A stretch of DNA of 64,000 bases. Origin: Candidatus Saccharimonadota bacterium. Its GTDB lineage: Bacteria > Patescibacteriota > Saccharimonadia > Saccharimonadales > Saccharimonadaceae. Where the stretch lies: positions 1 to 64,000 of the forward strand of contig PBTC01000014.1 of NCBI GenBank assembly GCA_002726935.1. Direction: 5' to 3'. Every line of letters starts with the position of its first letter. The stretch's first letter is position 1. Shown here piece by piece: positions 1-10,400 of this stretch. The notes beneath the pieces were generated by a model. The model was not told the origin of the DNA, ran no database searches, and was given only the letters and a program-made list of their open reading frames with translations. A program made the position numbers and the translations under genes.

Positions 1-222
1 ATACATGCTGGCTTGCAAAACCTCATCCATTTGACGAAGCTTCTCGTACTGTTCTTTCTCAAGCACGATGAAGCCAGATAACTCGCGAGACGCTGTTGCT
101 ACATAAGGTTCGCCTAGCGAGTCCCGTTTGATCTCTCGCGCCGCAAATTCAATCTTTTGTGGCCATTCGTTGTTTGATTGCGCTTGGTCGCGCTTTAGTA
201 TTCCGGATAGGCTTAGTTTCAT
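1..222 (-). CDS. partial CDS (C-terminus off window), small protein MKLSLSGILKRDQ..., possibly antitoxin-like
   Basis: Open reading frame on the reverse complement from ATG at 222 to the window edge; '...SRELSGFIVLEKEQYEKLRQM' vaguely resembles Phd-type antitoxins. Confidence 0.45.
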   Translation of the reverse strand, partial: MKLSLSGILKRDQAQSNNEWPQKIEFAAREIKRDSLGEPYVATASRELSGFIVLEKEQYEKLRQMDEVLQASMY

Positions 223-420
223 GTCATCCCCTGCTTTAGGCTGTTCAGCTCAAAATACAGGACTTGCCCCGCTTCACATAATGAATTCCACCTACAAAAA
301 GCACGCCTTGATTGAAGTTCCCGGAATAGCTTAACGCTGCTTTTTCGGTTCCGTATTTTCTCGACCGGCCGATTGAGGTCATGAAGAATAAAAGCAAGTA
401 AACTCTTCGTGGAGCCCAAA

Positions 421-819
421 ATGTCAGCGCCAAGCCTCTCTAAAAGCCGTGAAAACTGCCTTAAGAAACGCCGGTTCAACACCGACATCGATGCACGTGC
501 GGCCGCTTTGGACTCAATGGAGAACAACGACAAGATATGGCGTCTTTTTGTCTATGATTGCCCTCACTGCAGGGGAGTACATTTAACAAAGAGTCGCAGT
601 GGCAAGTCTGAGGCAAGTAAGGTGCTCCCTGACACCCCGTATGTGGATGCTTTGAACTATGATGGGGGAGCTGCAAGCTATACCCGTCAAAGTCCAATGT
701 TCAGTAGGCGGATCCAGTTTTACTTGATGATGAAACTCACCCGTCTTATGCGTTCTGGCAGCCGATCGGCGGCATACCTCGCAAGCAGCCCTAACTACAG
801 TTTGACCGAGAGCCAATGA
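421..819 (+). CDS. hypothetical protein with CPHC motif
   Basis: ORF MSAPSLSKSRENCLKKRRF...CPHCRGVHLTK; 4-nt overlap with next ORF. Confidence 0.55.
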   Translation: MSAPSLSKSRENCLKKRRFNTDIDARAAALDSMENNDKIWRLFVYDCPHCRGVHLTKSRSGKSEASKVLPDTPYVDALNYDGGAASYTRQSPMFSRRIQFYLMMKLTRLMRSGSRSAAYLASSPNYSLTESQ

Positions 820-1244
820 TGAAGATTTTGACAGATCAGCTTGATCCCACGTATGGCAACTCAACAGAGGAACTCCATCCCGTTTTTGGGCATGGGCTCT
901 TCGTCGATGCGAGGCAGATGTCTAAGCAGCAGGTAAAGAGTCTTGCAAAGTACATCATTAAAGAACTCGGGGTGAAGCCCAGATTTTCCTTGGGAGCCGC
1001 GATGGACGTTTTTGAGGATGATCGCAAAAAGGAGTGGCCAGCCAATCATGAGTTGCTGATTGGTATTCGGAGAGCCAAACAAGGGTATGTTTTTTCGACC
1101 CAGGCGCCTGTTGACGGTGGTTACACCAGGACAACCCTCGATGATTTTTACACTATGACGGCTGTCGTGGCCAATTCAATTAAGCGCCAAGCAGAAAGCA
1201 AGGAACAGACCGCCAATTTCACATTTCAAGTGCGTCCCTTCTAA
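816..1244 (+). CDS. hypothetical protein
   Basis: ORF of 142 aa, ATGA overlap with upstream ORF. Confidence 0.6.
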   Translation: MMKILTDQLDPTYGNSTEELHPVFGHGLFVDARQMSKQQVKSLAKYIIKELGVKPRFSLGAAMDVFEDDRKKEWPANHELLIGIRRAKQGYVFSTQAPVDGGYTRTTLDDFYTMTAVVANSIKRQAESKEQTANFTFQVRPF

Positions 1245-1413
1245 TTTTCATGCGCTTTTCCATTTCCTCATTGGAAATGACCAAACCAGCTTTGCCTTGA
1301 GCAAGGCCTCTTTTAATTTTTTCAACCTGCTCCACAGTAAGCTCCACCGGTCGCTCTATTGAATCGTTGGGATTCAAGGCTATGCCTGGGATTTTTTCAT
1401 CGGTTGATTTCAT
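1219..1413 (-). CDS. small hypothetical protein MKSTDEKIPGIALNP...
   Basis: ORF overlapping the end of the upstream MDFK gene; last gene of the minus-strand cluster. Confidence 0.5.
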   Translation of the reverse strand: MKSTDEKIPGIALNPNDSIERPVELTVEQVEKIKRGLAQGKAGLVISNEEMEKRMKIRRDALEM

Positions 1414-2002
1414 TGTTGCGTGCCCCTTCAAGTCTTTCTTGAATTCTAAACGAAAGCTCCCCGCGGCCATGTTCATTGAAATAAGCGATTTGCTGCTTAT
1501 TTAAAGGCCACCCCTGGCGTTTAGCGAGCTCACACCTACATTCATACTCGAACTGCTCAAGAAAGCCATCCAGAGTTTTTGGATCCTTTTGGATCGCCTC
1601 CAATCCGAGGTTCGATATTCGTTGCGCCATGTCATTGGCGACTGCTTCTACTTTAAGATCAAAATACGGCCCAAGTTTGGGGTCAAGTGGCTTAGGTGGA
1701 GAAAGCAACTCAGGAAATTTCTGCTGGAGAAAAGACAGATGCTCTTGATAAGCTCTGAGGTTGCTTTCGCGGCTCATGATACGAGTCTTGTCAAAACTGT
1801 TGTTTCTGGCCTTAAGCGCTATGATTTCTTCGGTGTGGAAATCGATCTCCTTGGTTAGGAACCCTCGTGCATAGTCAAGCGCCTTCCTCTTAGGCATTCT
1901 GTCGAGACGCTGCAGATCATTTAGCCTCGCATCAATCTTGGACACTGTGGCTGGCGGCGGCGCTCCGATCGATTGCCCAGGCTTGGAGGTCTTGAAATCC
2001 AT
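1397..2002 (-). CDS. MDFK-tagged hypothetical protein (no ART motif)
   Basis: ORF MDFKTSKPGQSIGAPPPATVSK...; first residues match the ART-like neighbours, rest unrelated. Confidence 0.7.
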   Translation of the reverse strand: MDFKTSKPGQSIGAPPPATVSKIDARLNDLQRLDRMPKRKALDYARGFLTKEIDFHTEEIIALKARNNSFDKTRIMSRESNLRAYQEHLSFLQQKFPELLSPPKPLDPKLGPYFDLKVEAVANDMAQRISNLGLEAIQKDPKTLDGFLEQFEYECRCELAKRQGWPLNKQQIAYFNEHGRGELSFRIQERLEGARNNEINR

Positions 2003-2652
2003 CAGCGGTCTATCCTTTGGTCTAGTGGATCAAAGGAGAGATCATGCGGCACCTCCCGGACACCGTAGTGATTCAGCCTTGCGTCTACCCCTGGTGCTAT
2101 CTTCGCCTGAGTAGGTTCGAAAAAGGCATAGGTGGTGTGGTATCCGCGGTTACGCACATCTGTGTCAAAAAAGATGACCCCATCATGTCCAGCCCTCTTT
2201 GCAGCAGCCAATATCCCACCGCCTGATCTTGCCTGAATGCAGTTTTGAGCCATGAAGGTTCGTCTCCCCCACTCACTGGACGCATCACTGTCCAGCGGGT
2301 CAACGCCGGTCCACTCAAAGTAGGCCTTGGGATCTCGAAGATCCAGAGGGTTCTCTATTTTAAGAAAAAGAGCCTTGAGTTCGACATGCTCCCGCGGATA
2401 TTGGTCAGCGTAACCGTCAGCAATGGCATAGTCGTCGCTTGCGAAATGAGCCATGGCAGACGGGCTAGAACGAAAGGCGTCAAATTTAGTGCCGCCGTGG
2501 TACACCTCAAGTGGAAGCCCGTTGCGATCAACGATCTTGCTTTTCCCAAACCAGTTCTGGAAATTGGTGCGCAAGGTGATTTCCTGAATCGTCAGCGTGT
2601 TGGACTGCTTGATTTTTCCAATTGACGGGGTTCTAGACGATTTGAAATCCAT
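2002..2652 (-). CDS. MDFK-tagged ART-PolyVal-like protein
   Basis: MDFKSSRTPSIG...FQNWFGKSKIVDRNGLPLEVYHGGTKFDAF signature. Confidence 0.75.
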   Translation of the reverse strand: MDFKSSRTPSIGKIKQSNTLTIQEITLRTNFQNWFGKSKIVDRNGLPLEVYHGGTKFDAFRSSPSAMAHFASDDYAIADGYADQYPREHVELKALFLKIENPLDLRDPKAYFEWTGVDPLDSDASSEWGRRTFMAQNCIQARSGGGILAAAKRAGHDGVIFFDTDVRNRGYHTTYAFFEPTQAKIAPGVDARLNHYGVREVPHDLSFDPLDQRIDR

Positions 2653-2656
2653 GGTT

Positions 2657-3085
2657 CTACCCTAGTTCTTTGGGAGCACATTTGGGCATGACATGTATGT
2701 TGTCCGATCCAAAAACAACATACTCCCGACCAGAATATGAGGAGTCGATTATTTTTCCGTCCGACTCTGACTCAATTCTTATGTAGGCGGCTATTACTCG
2801 GGATTTTTCATCCCAGGCACCATCGACGTCCATTGCATATTCCTCTGCCACACGTCTGTCCGCGGTGAAATAGATGCCTTCAGGATTACCTGGTGCTCCT
2901 CTAGGCTTCGAGATTTGAAGTGCATCAAATGATCGCCTGGTTCCATGATAGACAAGCAATGGTCTGCCGTTTTCGTCCACGACTTTTGAGGAGCCGAACC
3001 ACTTGACGAAAGCTTGGCTCTGAAATAATTCAGTATGTGAATCGACTTGTTGAAGTAGATCCGACCTCTTGGTTTTAAAGTCCAT
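2657..3085 (-). CDS. MDFK-tagged ART-PolyVal-like protein
   Basis: MDFKTKRSDLL...FVKWFGSSKVVDENGRPLLVYHGTRRSFDAL; start placed at internal ATG preserving the tag. Confidence 0.75.
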   Translation of the reverse strand: MDFKTKRSDLLQQVDSHTELFQSQAFVKWFGSSKVVDENGRPLLVYHGTRRSFDALQISKPRGAPGNPEGIYFTADRRVAEEYAMDVDGAWDEKSRVIAAYIRIESESDGKIIDSSYSGREYVVFGSDNIHVMPKCAPKELG

Positions 3086-3089
3086 CTCT

Positions 3090-3815
3090 CTAACTCTTAA
3101 AGTTTGGGTTTTCTGGATCAAATAATCCACAATTTTCGGTTGCCGATTTGATCTGTTGCGGTTTCATGGCAATCCATATCTGACCGCCGGATTTTCCCAT
3201 GCCAGAAAAACCTTTTGCCAAGAATCCATCAAACCCCAGTGCTTGGTATAAGCCAGAATTCACTATATCCGCACTGACCCCAGATCCAATAAGTGAGCCT
3301 ATTTGACTAAGCGCGTCATCTTCTTCGCACAATAGGTCGGCAGCTACTTGATATGCTCTTTCTATTGATCCGGAGTAAGTGTCCGCGAAGTTGGACAAGA
3401 ATCCATCGCGAATATCCATTTCCTCTTTCAGAGCTTCAATCTTGGCTACAACAGAAATAAGCTCTACCGTTTTAGCCCTGGAGAAAGCTGGCTCCTGGTA
3501 TCTCATTGGGTTCTTTATATTAAGGTAGACCTCCAGAACCCGACCACCTTCCCCATATCCTTCGGCAACGCTTCTTTCTGTCGTGAAGTAGAATCCAGCG
3601 CCCTCTGAGCGACCCGATTGGCCAATTAGGTCACTATTAAAAGTGTCAAATGCTGTTTCTTTAGTCCCGTGAAACACTACAAGAGGGCTGCCCTGGTCGT
3701 TAATGACCTTGGATCCGTCGAACCACCTTTTGAAATTGGGGGAGTGAATGATGCCAGCGGGCCCGAGCTGAATCTCTGGTGACAATATCGATTTTTTTGA
3801 CGTCTTGAAATCCAT
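3090..3815 (-). CDS. MDFK-tagged ART-PolyVal-like protein
   Basis: MDFKTSKKSILSPE...FKRWFDGSKVINDQGSPLVVFHGTKETAFDTF...QIKSATENCGLFDPENPNFKS. Confidence 0.77.
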   Translation of the reverse strand: MDFKTSKKSILSPEIQLGPAGIIHSPNFKRWFDGSKVINDQGSPLVVFHGTKETAFDTFNSDLIGQSGRSEGAGFYFTTERSVAEGYGEGGRVLEVYLNIKNPMRYQEPAFSRAKTVELISVVAKIEALKEEMDIRDGFLSNFADTYSGSIERAYQVAADLLCEEDDALSQIGSLIGSGVSADIVNSGLYQALGFDGFLAKGFSGMGKSGGQIWIAMKPQQIKSATENCGLFDPENPNFKS

Positions 3816-4408
3816 CAACGGCTTACCCTGTTATCGTTAATATCGTAGTTTCCGTTGTTTCCGATCGCTGACTTAATCTGATTTGCGGCGAAGGCAACAT
3901 AGAGTGTTTGCTTGCCACTAAAGCTTGTTTGCGGCTGTTCAGCGCCGCAACCAAAGTCACTAATGATCATCCCATCGTAGCCACAATCAAGTGCGTACCT
4001 AGCCATTTTTTGCCCGTGAACATCATACCAAACACCCGGCCGCTCGCCTGGATGATGTGAATTTGAAATATTGACCAACAAAGGGTTCTTGATTGACAGG
4101 TAGACCGGAATGATGTTGGGTAGAGGCGACTCCTTGTCCCAATCCCAGGTGGCATAGGCATTGGCCTCAGCAATGTCATTCGTGAAGAAAAAACCAACAT
4201 CCGCAGAGCATACGGTGGAGCCCTGCATCTCTTCAGAAAAGGCATCAAAGACGGACTGGGTGCCATGATATAGAACCAGGGGCTCGCCTTTTTGTCCGAC
4301 CGCACGGCTTCCTTCAAACCAAGATTGAAATTCAGGTGACTTGATGCGCAGCCTCGGACTCTTTTCGAGGTCTCTTGCTGCGATCTTTCGCGTTGTTTTA
4401 AAATCCAT
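3815..4408 (-). CDS. MDFK-tagged ART-PolyVal-like protein
   Basis: MDFKTTRKIAARD...FQSWFEGSRAVGQKGEPLVLYHGTQSVFDAF...QIKSAIGNNGNYDINDNRVSR. Confidence 0.77.
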   Translation of the reverse strand: MDFKTTRKIAARDLEKSPRLRIKSPEFQSWFEGSRAVGQKGEPLVLYHGTQSVFDAFSEEMQGSTVCSADVGFFFTNDIAEANAYATWDWDKESPLPNIIPVYLSIKNPLLVNISNSHHPGERPGVWYDVHGQKMARYALDCGYDGMIISDFGCGAEQPQTSFSGKQTLYVAFAANQIKSAIGNNGNYDINDNRVSR

Positions 4409-4520
4409 GGACGCTTGGCTATTCAGAACAGATGCAATTATTAAAGCAGTTAACCGATGTCTGGTCGATTTCTGAAGGCAAATGAAAAGCAGGTCTCCTG
4501 CCAACATTAATATGAGCAAC

Positions 4521-4542
4521 GAAAGCCCCGGCTTCCCGGGGC
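4521..4542 (-). terminator. hairpin after gene 4549-5070
   Basis: GCCCCGG-GAAG-CCGGGGC then TTTCGTT on the minus strand; U-tract weak. Confidence 0.45.
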
Positions 4543-4548
4543 GATCCA

Positions 4549-5070
4549 TTAGAGCGACTTGGTGATATTCACGGCGTCGTATTGTTCCTTGGTGACTTCT
4601 CGAAAGAACACTTTGGTAGTTAGAATCTCCCCGCCTGCGCACCAGAATGCTCCGTCCTCTTCTAGCTCCTTGCGGCGCTTTTCATAAGCGCTTAGGAGTT
4701 TGGTCTCGCCTTGTTTTTCTTCGTCTTCAATTTCTAGGTCTTGAAAATTGTCATAGAAACAGAGCACAAGTTCCGTGGCCTTTTTCTCAAGGTCTTCGAG
4801 ATCATTGGGTTTCTTGGAGGCCAGCGCCAGAATGTGATTTGATTCAAAGCCACCATTAATACAGGTGAATCGCACGATGGCATAGGTGCCCTCGGTCTTC
4901 TTTTTTGCGGGGGGTTGGTTTGCTTTCAAGGCGCCAAAGTCATCGAAGCCTGCGCACTGCGAAAGGCTGTTAAGTACTCGGCTACTTTGGAGGTTGTACT
5001 CTTTGGCAATGCGCTTGGCGGATTCTTGGGCACTGATTGTGATGGCGATACTACGTTCTGCTGATGGCAT
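4549..5070 (-). CDS. protein with shared N-terminal helical domain ('glyoxalase-related' plasmid family)
   Basis: MPSAERSIAITISAQESAKRIAKEYNLQSSRVLNSLSQCAGFDDFGALKA; similar N-terminus to the ORFs at 21467, 32523, 37290, 55551 and 59272. Confidence 0.6.
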   Translation of the reverse strand: MPSAERSIAITISAQESAKRIAKEYNLQSSRVLNSLSQCAGFDDFGALKANQPPAKKKTEGTYAIVRFTCINGGFESNHILALASKKPNDLEDLEKKATELVLCFYDNFQDLEIEDEEKQGETKLLSAYEKRRKELEEDGAFWCAGGEILTTKVFFREVTKEQYDAVNITKSL

Positions 5071-5231
5071 GATTTTCCCTTTAGGTTTGAGCCGTCTGTT
5101 GTGTTTCCAGGTGTCCGCTTTCCCGGGTCAGACAGCTATCCAAAAAGGAGGGCTTTTCCTACCGGACTTGCAGTAATTCTCTCTGGGCTTGCCCCTTTGC
5201 GGCGAGAAGGTTTTTACTGCGACCGTAAGAA

Positions 5232-5260
5232 ATGATAGCACATTATGCGATATTTAGCAA
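5232..5260 (-). promoter_or_regulatory. sigma70-like promoter
   Basis: TTGCTA-17-TATCAT, about 160 nt upstream of gene 4549-5070. Confidence 0.6.
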
Positions 5261-5292
5261 TGTTGTTATTCCCCGTTGAGGAGGGGCATAAA

Positions 5293-5402
5293 TCGTTGTT
5301 TTGAAATCCATGGGTGTTTGGCTATTCAGAACGGTTGCAAGCCGTAAAGTAGCTAACTGATCCCTTCTCGATTATTTGACGCTCTTCAAAAGCGGGTCTT
5401 TT
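5293..5402 (-). pseudogene. remnant of a duplicated MDFK gene start plus leader
   Basis: Similar to 4391-4500 (CGTTGTTTTRAAATCCATGG...TTGGCTATTCAGAAC...); encodes MDFKTTIYAPPQRG... with no ART body. Confidence 0.6.
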
Positions 5403-5455
5403 CTACCCGGCGACATGAATGGACTATTGGTTAAGGCGGCAAGAGAATTCGCCAA

Positions 5456-5962
5456 CTATAACTCCGTTGAGCTGGCAAGTTTTCCAAATTGCTTCTCGAA
5501 CAGAGCTTGAATAGGCGCGTTCATGCGGGGTTCGCAGGCCTCCTTGAGAACCTTTACCGGAATCCCAGCATCGAACAAACTAAATGCGCAAGCTAGTACG
5601 CAGGCGTCGGTCTCGATTCCGCAAAGGTGCCACTCGTCGCAGCCCATCGCCTTGATGGCTTCAATATGTTGCTTGCTGAGGCCGTATCCATACTTTTTAA
5701 AGATGATTTGCTTTTGCCTGATAATGCAAAGCTCCCCTCCATCGCCGTGCCAGCCAAGCTGTCTTCGAAACAGGCTTTCCTTTGCGTTCTCGAATTTGGT
5801 GAAGGCCACAGCGCTATATTTGCTGGATATTCCTTTAATGAGATTAACGAGATCTTCCGATGGGTCAAATCCTCGCTGTAAGTCAACAACCAAAAGGCCC
5901 ACTTTCAAGCCAGCAAAAATACCAGTCGGAGCTTCTGTATTTTCTTTTTTGAACATTTTCAC
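5456..5962 (-). CDS. isochorismatase-like cysteine hydrolase family protein
   Basis: GLLVVDLQRGF...HLCGIETDACVLACA. Confidence 0.75.
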   Translation of the reverse strand: MKMFKKENTEAPTGIFAGLKVGLLVVDLQRGFDPSEDLVNLIKGISSKYSAVAFTKFENAKESLFRRQLGWHGDGGELCIIRQKQIIFKKYGYGLSKQHIEAIKAMGCDEWHLCGIETDACVLACAFSLFDAGIPVKVLKEACEPRMNAPIQALFEKQFGKLASSTEL

Positions 5963-6198
5963 CCGCCTCTTTCGCCATCGAGTAGGTGGAGGAATTGCGG
6001 ATCCAAGATAATGGCCGATCCCGCAGAGTCAGTTTTCCCAGAAATGCCACAACGAGGGCATGAGGCCTCAAATGGTGCGTCTGACTGGGAAGCGTTGTGA
6101 CCTATCTGTGTCATTCCGATTCCGTGAATTGGGCAACAGCCATTGTTCACTCTATTTTGCCTGTCAGCGGCTGATTGCTTTCGTCTGGACTTTTTCAC
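5959..6198 (-). CDS. small putative zinc-binding protein
   Basis: GCCPIHG...CPRCG cysteine pairs. Confidence 0.55.
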   Translation of the reverse strand: MKKSRRKQSAADRQNRVNNGCCPIHGIGMTQIGHNASQSDAPFEASCPRCGISGKTDSAGSAIILDPQFLHLLDGERGG

Positions 6199-6223
6199 CG
6201 TAGACTCCTTTTTTCCGTGATTT

Positions 6224-7432
6224 TTAGAGATGTCTAGCGCTCAACATGCCAATCAAGAACTCTTGCTCAACACGTTTCCCACTAAGGATCAAAAAGGCAT
6301 CTCGTTCATTTTGCTTGAGCCTTTGGATCCACTCTCTATCTCCTGAGAGTCGGTAAGAGATGTCTTCAACTGGATGTCCCGAATAAGATTCCAATGTTTG
6401 AGCGTCCATCAACATGCTCTTGACGCGAGGTAAATCAAGGCGCAGGTTCGCCAAGATTTGGTACCCGGCGTAATCCATGTCACCCCAGTAGATCACCTCT
6501 GTGTCCTCAAGTGATAGCTCTTTTGCAAGCCCAAGGATGCCTGCTCCTTTTCCCCAGATTGCTAGCGCCTGGTGGGTTGGTGGCATTTTTTCATAAGCTA
6601 AAAGGTTCTCTAGGATGAAGACGGTTTTATATCCTACCGAATCCAGCTCGCGTTGGGCGACGGTGAGATCCACCTCGATGTCGCCATCTTGATGAAAATG
6701 CGCACCCCTTTCCCCTGCCCAGCCGGGGTCTAGGCAGCGCATTCGCACTCTTCTTGTTTTGTCGATTAGGCCGAAATAGGCTTCAAAACTCTGCCCTGAA
6801 TTGGATCTCTCAGAGTCTTCGACGTAAAGACGTTCAAGCCTGGCCTGATTTAACTCAAGAAACTTTGTGTCAAACCCCTCGATATCGATGTTTCTTGCTT
6901 GCAGATTGATAGCCCCGGAGGACTTATCACGAAGCTTGATAAGGGCCGAGTAAAATTTGAGGAGCCGAGTAAAGCCTTCAATCCTGCCAATGTCAAAGGA
7001 TTTTAGTTCTGCGCTATTGCACACCCACATCCTGACGTCCTCTGAAATGGATTGTGCGATATCCAAGCATTCAAAGATAATTTCTTTGGCGGTGGGAATC
7101 CGGTTGAGCAGATCAGAGGCCGAGACTTTTATCTTCGCTGGTACCTTTATTTTGGAGTGTGGTTTACTCCAGATTTCTAGTTGGTGGCGATCACAATACT
7201 TGATAATTGCTTCGCAAGCCGGATGTAGAGCTCCAATATCCAGGCCGCCGTGAGACTTGGGCTTTTGTAGATTAATCTCGAATATTGTCTGAATGTCGCA
7301 TGCCGCCCCCAGGCGATCATTAAGCCACTGCTCGGTGATCAATTTCAACACCGAGTTGCCGCGGGCGGTTTTTTCCAGCGCCTCATCAATTTCTACAGGC
7401 GTTAGGAGTTTCGGGAATTCACCCACTTTCAT
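6224..7432 (-). CDS. jetD: Wadjet JetD (DUF3322/DUF2220-like, Toprim-type nuclease)
   Basis: Position after jetC with 4-nt overlap; 'VIYWGDMDYAGYQILANLR' Toprim-like motif; full jetABCD order. Confidence 0.85.
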   Translation of the reverse strand: MKVGEFPKLLTPVEIDEALEKTARGNSVLKLITEQWLNDRLGAACDIQTIFEINLQKPKSHGGLDIGALHPACEAIIKYCDRHQLEIWSKPHSKIKVPAKIKVSASDLLNRIPTAKEIIFECLDIAQSISEDVRMWVCNSAELKSFDIGRIEGFTRLLKFYSALIKLRDKSSGAINLQARNIDIEGFDTKFLELNQARLERLYVEDSERSNSGQSFEAYFGLIDKTRRVRMRCLDPGWAGERGAHFHQDGDIEVDLTVAQRELDSVGYKTVFILENLLAYEKMPPTHQALAIWGKGAGILGLAKELSLEDTEVIYWGDMDYAGYQILANLRLDLPRVKSMLMDAQTLESYSGHPVEDISYRLSGDREWIQRLKQNERDAFLILSGKRVEQEFLIGMLSARHL

Positions 7433-10400
7433 ACACCATGCTCTTGACGAAACTCCTCAATCCCGATGTTTCGGATCTTGGAGAATTTTTCTTGCTCTTT
7501 GACCACGAGGCAGACGGACTGCACCGTTGGTGCGATCTCGGCCATGTGCTGATAAGGCGAGACGATCAGGGGTTGAAGTCCGAGAGATCGTAGCAATCCA
7601 ACTGCGAACTTCACATTATCAGGGTCCATGTTATTGAAGGACTCATCAATCATGATGGTTCTAAATCGCTTGGCGCCAAATACAGTGGGGTCATTGATTC
7701 CTTTCTTGCGATATTGAAGAACCTCACCCAATCTGTAGTTGTAGAGAAAGGCTGCGCCAATCAGAGAATATGTGATTTTCTGGTTCTCTCCGCCGGACTT
7801 TTTGTGGGTATTTTGGTGGTCGTAATGAAGCTCGTCGTTTGCGTCATGGTGCTCCGTGACGTTAAAAGCGTACCAGTTTCTCAAGTCTGTGACTTTTACC
7901 AACCAGTCTTCGCCGATCTTCACCGGTAGAACAGCATCTTTTTGAGATGTTTCTCTTTGAAACTTTATTGGGTCTGCGAGCTTGGCCATAAAATCACGGA
8001 CTTTTTTAAAGTGCTCAAGGTACTCGTCGTCGGTGAGCGTCACAGTAAAGTCAGTTCGGATATTCAAGCATTGCTGAAGCTCATCCTTAAAATACTCAAC
8101 CAACGGATCCTTCGACGGGTAAGACTGAAGCTTGATGTAGGTGTTTAGCTTTGCATCGTAGGGAATGTGACGAAGGGTCGCATTAAGCTGCTCCAAGCCG
8201 TCTTTGATACGGTTCTTCTCTGCGTTGATGGTGTTGGCCACGGTATTAAGGTCGGTGATGACACCTGTGCCAAATCGCTCCCTCAATTTGAGTTTAAAGC
8301 TGTCCATAGCAGCTTCCCTGAGTTCTTCTATCACTCTTACCCAGTCGCCAAAGTTCTCTATCCCGACCAATAGCCCCGGATGATCCTTGTATTGGTGAAG
8401 GAAATTGGACTGCCCCTCTCGGATCAAGCTAATCGTTTTATTCTTGCTATCCCTTAGTGCCTCAATTTTTTTGGAGAAATATGCTGAAACCTTCACCTGG
8501 TCTGCAGCAAGAGAGCTCTCGGTCAGCATATCAAGTTCGATGCCACACGCCTCAATTGCCTGAGCAATTCCCTGAACGATGCTTTCCGAATAGGTCGGCA
8601 TAATCTGCTCGTCGAGCAATTTACGTTTTTTGTTGTTCAGGGTCTCAATATTTTTTGTACCCTCGCCGATTCTCCGGTTTAGCTCGGCGACTTCCTGCTC
8701 AATCTCATTGATGCGTTGCTCAACCATGGTGGCGTTCTTAGTCAGGACTGCCAAAGCGTCATTTCCTGCTTCGAGTTTCTTTAAAGTGGCCTCGACCTCG
8801 GACTGTTCTTGGGATACTGACTCAATGTCAATGCAGGAATACGAAGGGATCCCTTCGGTCATGACTTTGAATGCGTTTTGTTCGCCCGTTACTTTTTTCC
8901 TTGTCTCTTTAAGTCGATTCTCGTCGATCTTGAATTCATTGATCTCCCCGCGTAGATCTTCGATCTTGCGTCTTAATCCTGCTTTTTTCTGGTCGTTGTT
9001 CCAGCCAAGAAAATTGTTTGATCCCAATGCCTCACGCGTGTCCTTGCGGTAGGACGAAGTTCGGTGTCGCATTGATTTGGTCTGGCCAGTTTTACTCAGG
9101 GCTTTGGGTGATGAGTCATATTCATCCTCATTTTCGGTGCAGAGATAATTAAAGTCCCTCTGGATCGTGGCTTTCACCCAGCCGCAAGCATAAGAGCTCG
9201 TGTCAAATTCGAGCTTCTCTGGTAGATATCCAAAGCTCCCTTTCTCGCCTGAATCCTCAAATCTTTCTGGAATTTTCAGGGTCTGGATGATCCCTCTGAT
9301 GCCCTTCTTTTCCATGGACTCATTCCATCGACGGGCATCCCTTTCGTATTTTTCAGGAACGAGGATGTCCTGTGATATTCCTTTGAGCGCCCTTTCGATT
9401 GCAGGGGCCCAAGAGGTTGAGGTGGACTTTACTTGCACCAGCTCGCCAAAAAATGGCAGTTGTGATGGGCTCAACCCTAGGTCTGCAGCCATCTGATCGC
9501 GAATGGCAAGCCGTCTTCTGTCGATGTTGCTGTTCTTTCCTTCCAGAGAGGCCAGTTCGTCTAGGCACTCTTGGATCTCTTTTTCCAGAGGGTGGATTTT
9601 TTCAGCATAGAGCTTGCTGATTTGATTCGATAGTGACTCAAGTTGGGTTTCCTGGGCGTCGATTTTGCCTGGAATTACCTCTCGAAAGAGGTTTTCGAAA
9701 GCCGCAGCCGAGATTGGAGCTGCTATGTTACAGGCTGATAGTAGTTTTTCAAGCTCTTGTTTTCTGCGCAGCGTCGTGGCCGCTTTTGCTTCAAGATCTG
9801 ATTTGCGCCGACGCAATTCGGAGACCAGACCTCCGCCCTTCTCGTTGATTTGTTGCTTGATTGAATCAAGCTCTAGTGATTTTTCTCTTTTGCTTTCCTG
9901 CGCTTTCTTTAGCTCACCTTCTTTCTCGTCAAGCGTTATTTCCGCCAGCTTCAGTGTTGCATCGATGGCAGCCACCCTCCAGTCGCAAAAGTGCCCCGGT
10001 ACCTCTGAAGACAGGTTTCTGTTCCTCTCCAAATCTGCGTCAAGTACTGTCAGGGCTGTGTGATTGGCCTGGATTTGATGCAATCGAAGGCTTTTCTCCT
10101 CAGCTATGCGTGCCGCGTTGTAGCTGGCCTCAAGGTCGGCAAAGTGGTTTACCGCGCGGTTGACACTTTCCATCACATCGGTGCTCTCTTCGAGCATCAG
10201 TGTCCTGGCGAAGTCGGTAAAGGAATGAATCTCCTTGGTGGAGATGCCTTTTGCAAATAGCCTCTGGCTCTGCCCGTCGGCGCTAAGACCAAGAAGCGCT
10301 CTCACCTTCACCCAGTAGGATTCATCACAAGGGACTATACCGAATTGCTCTTTGATCGCGTTCTTGTAGTCAATGAGGTTCTTGCCACCCAGTTTGGTGA

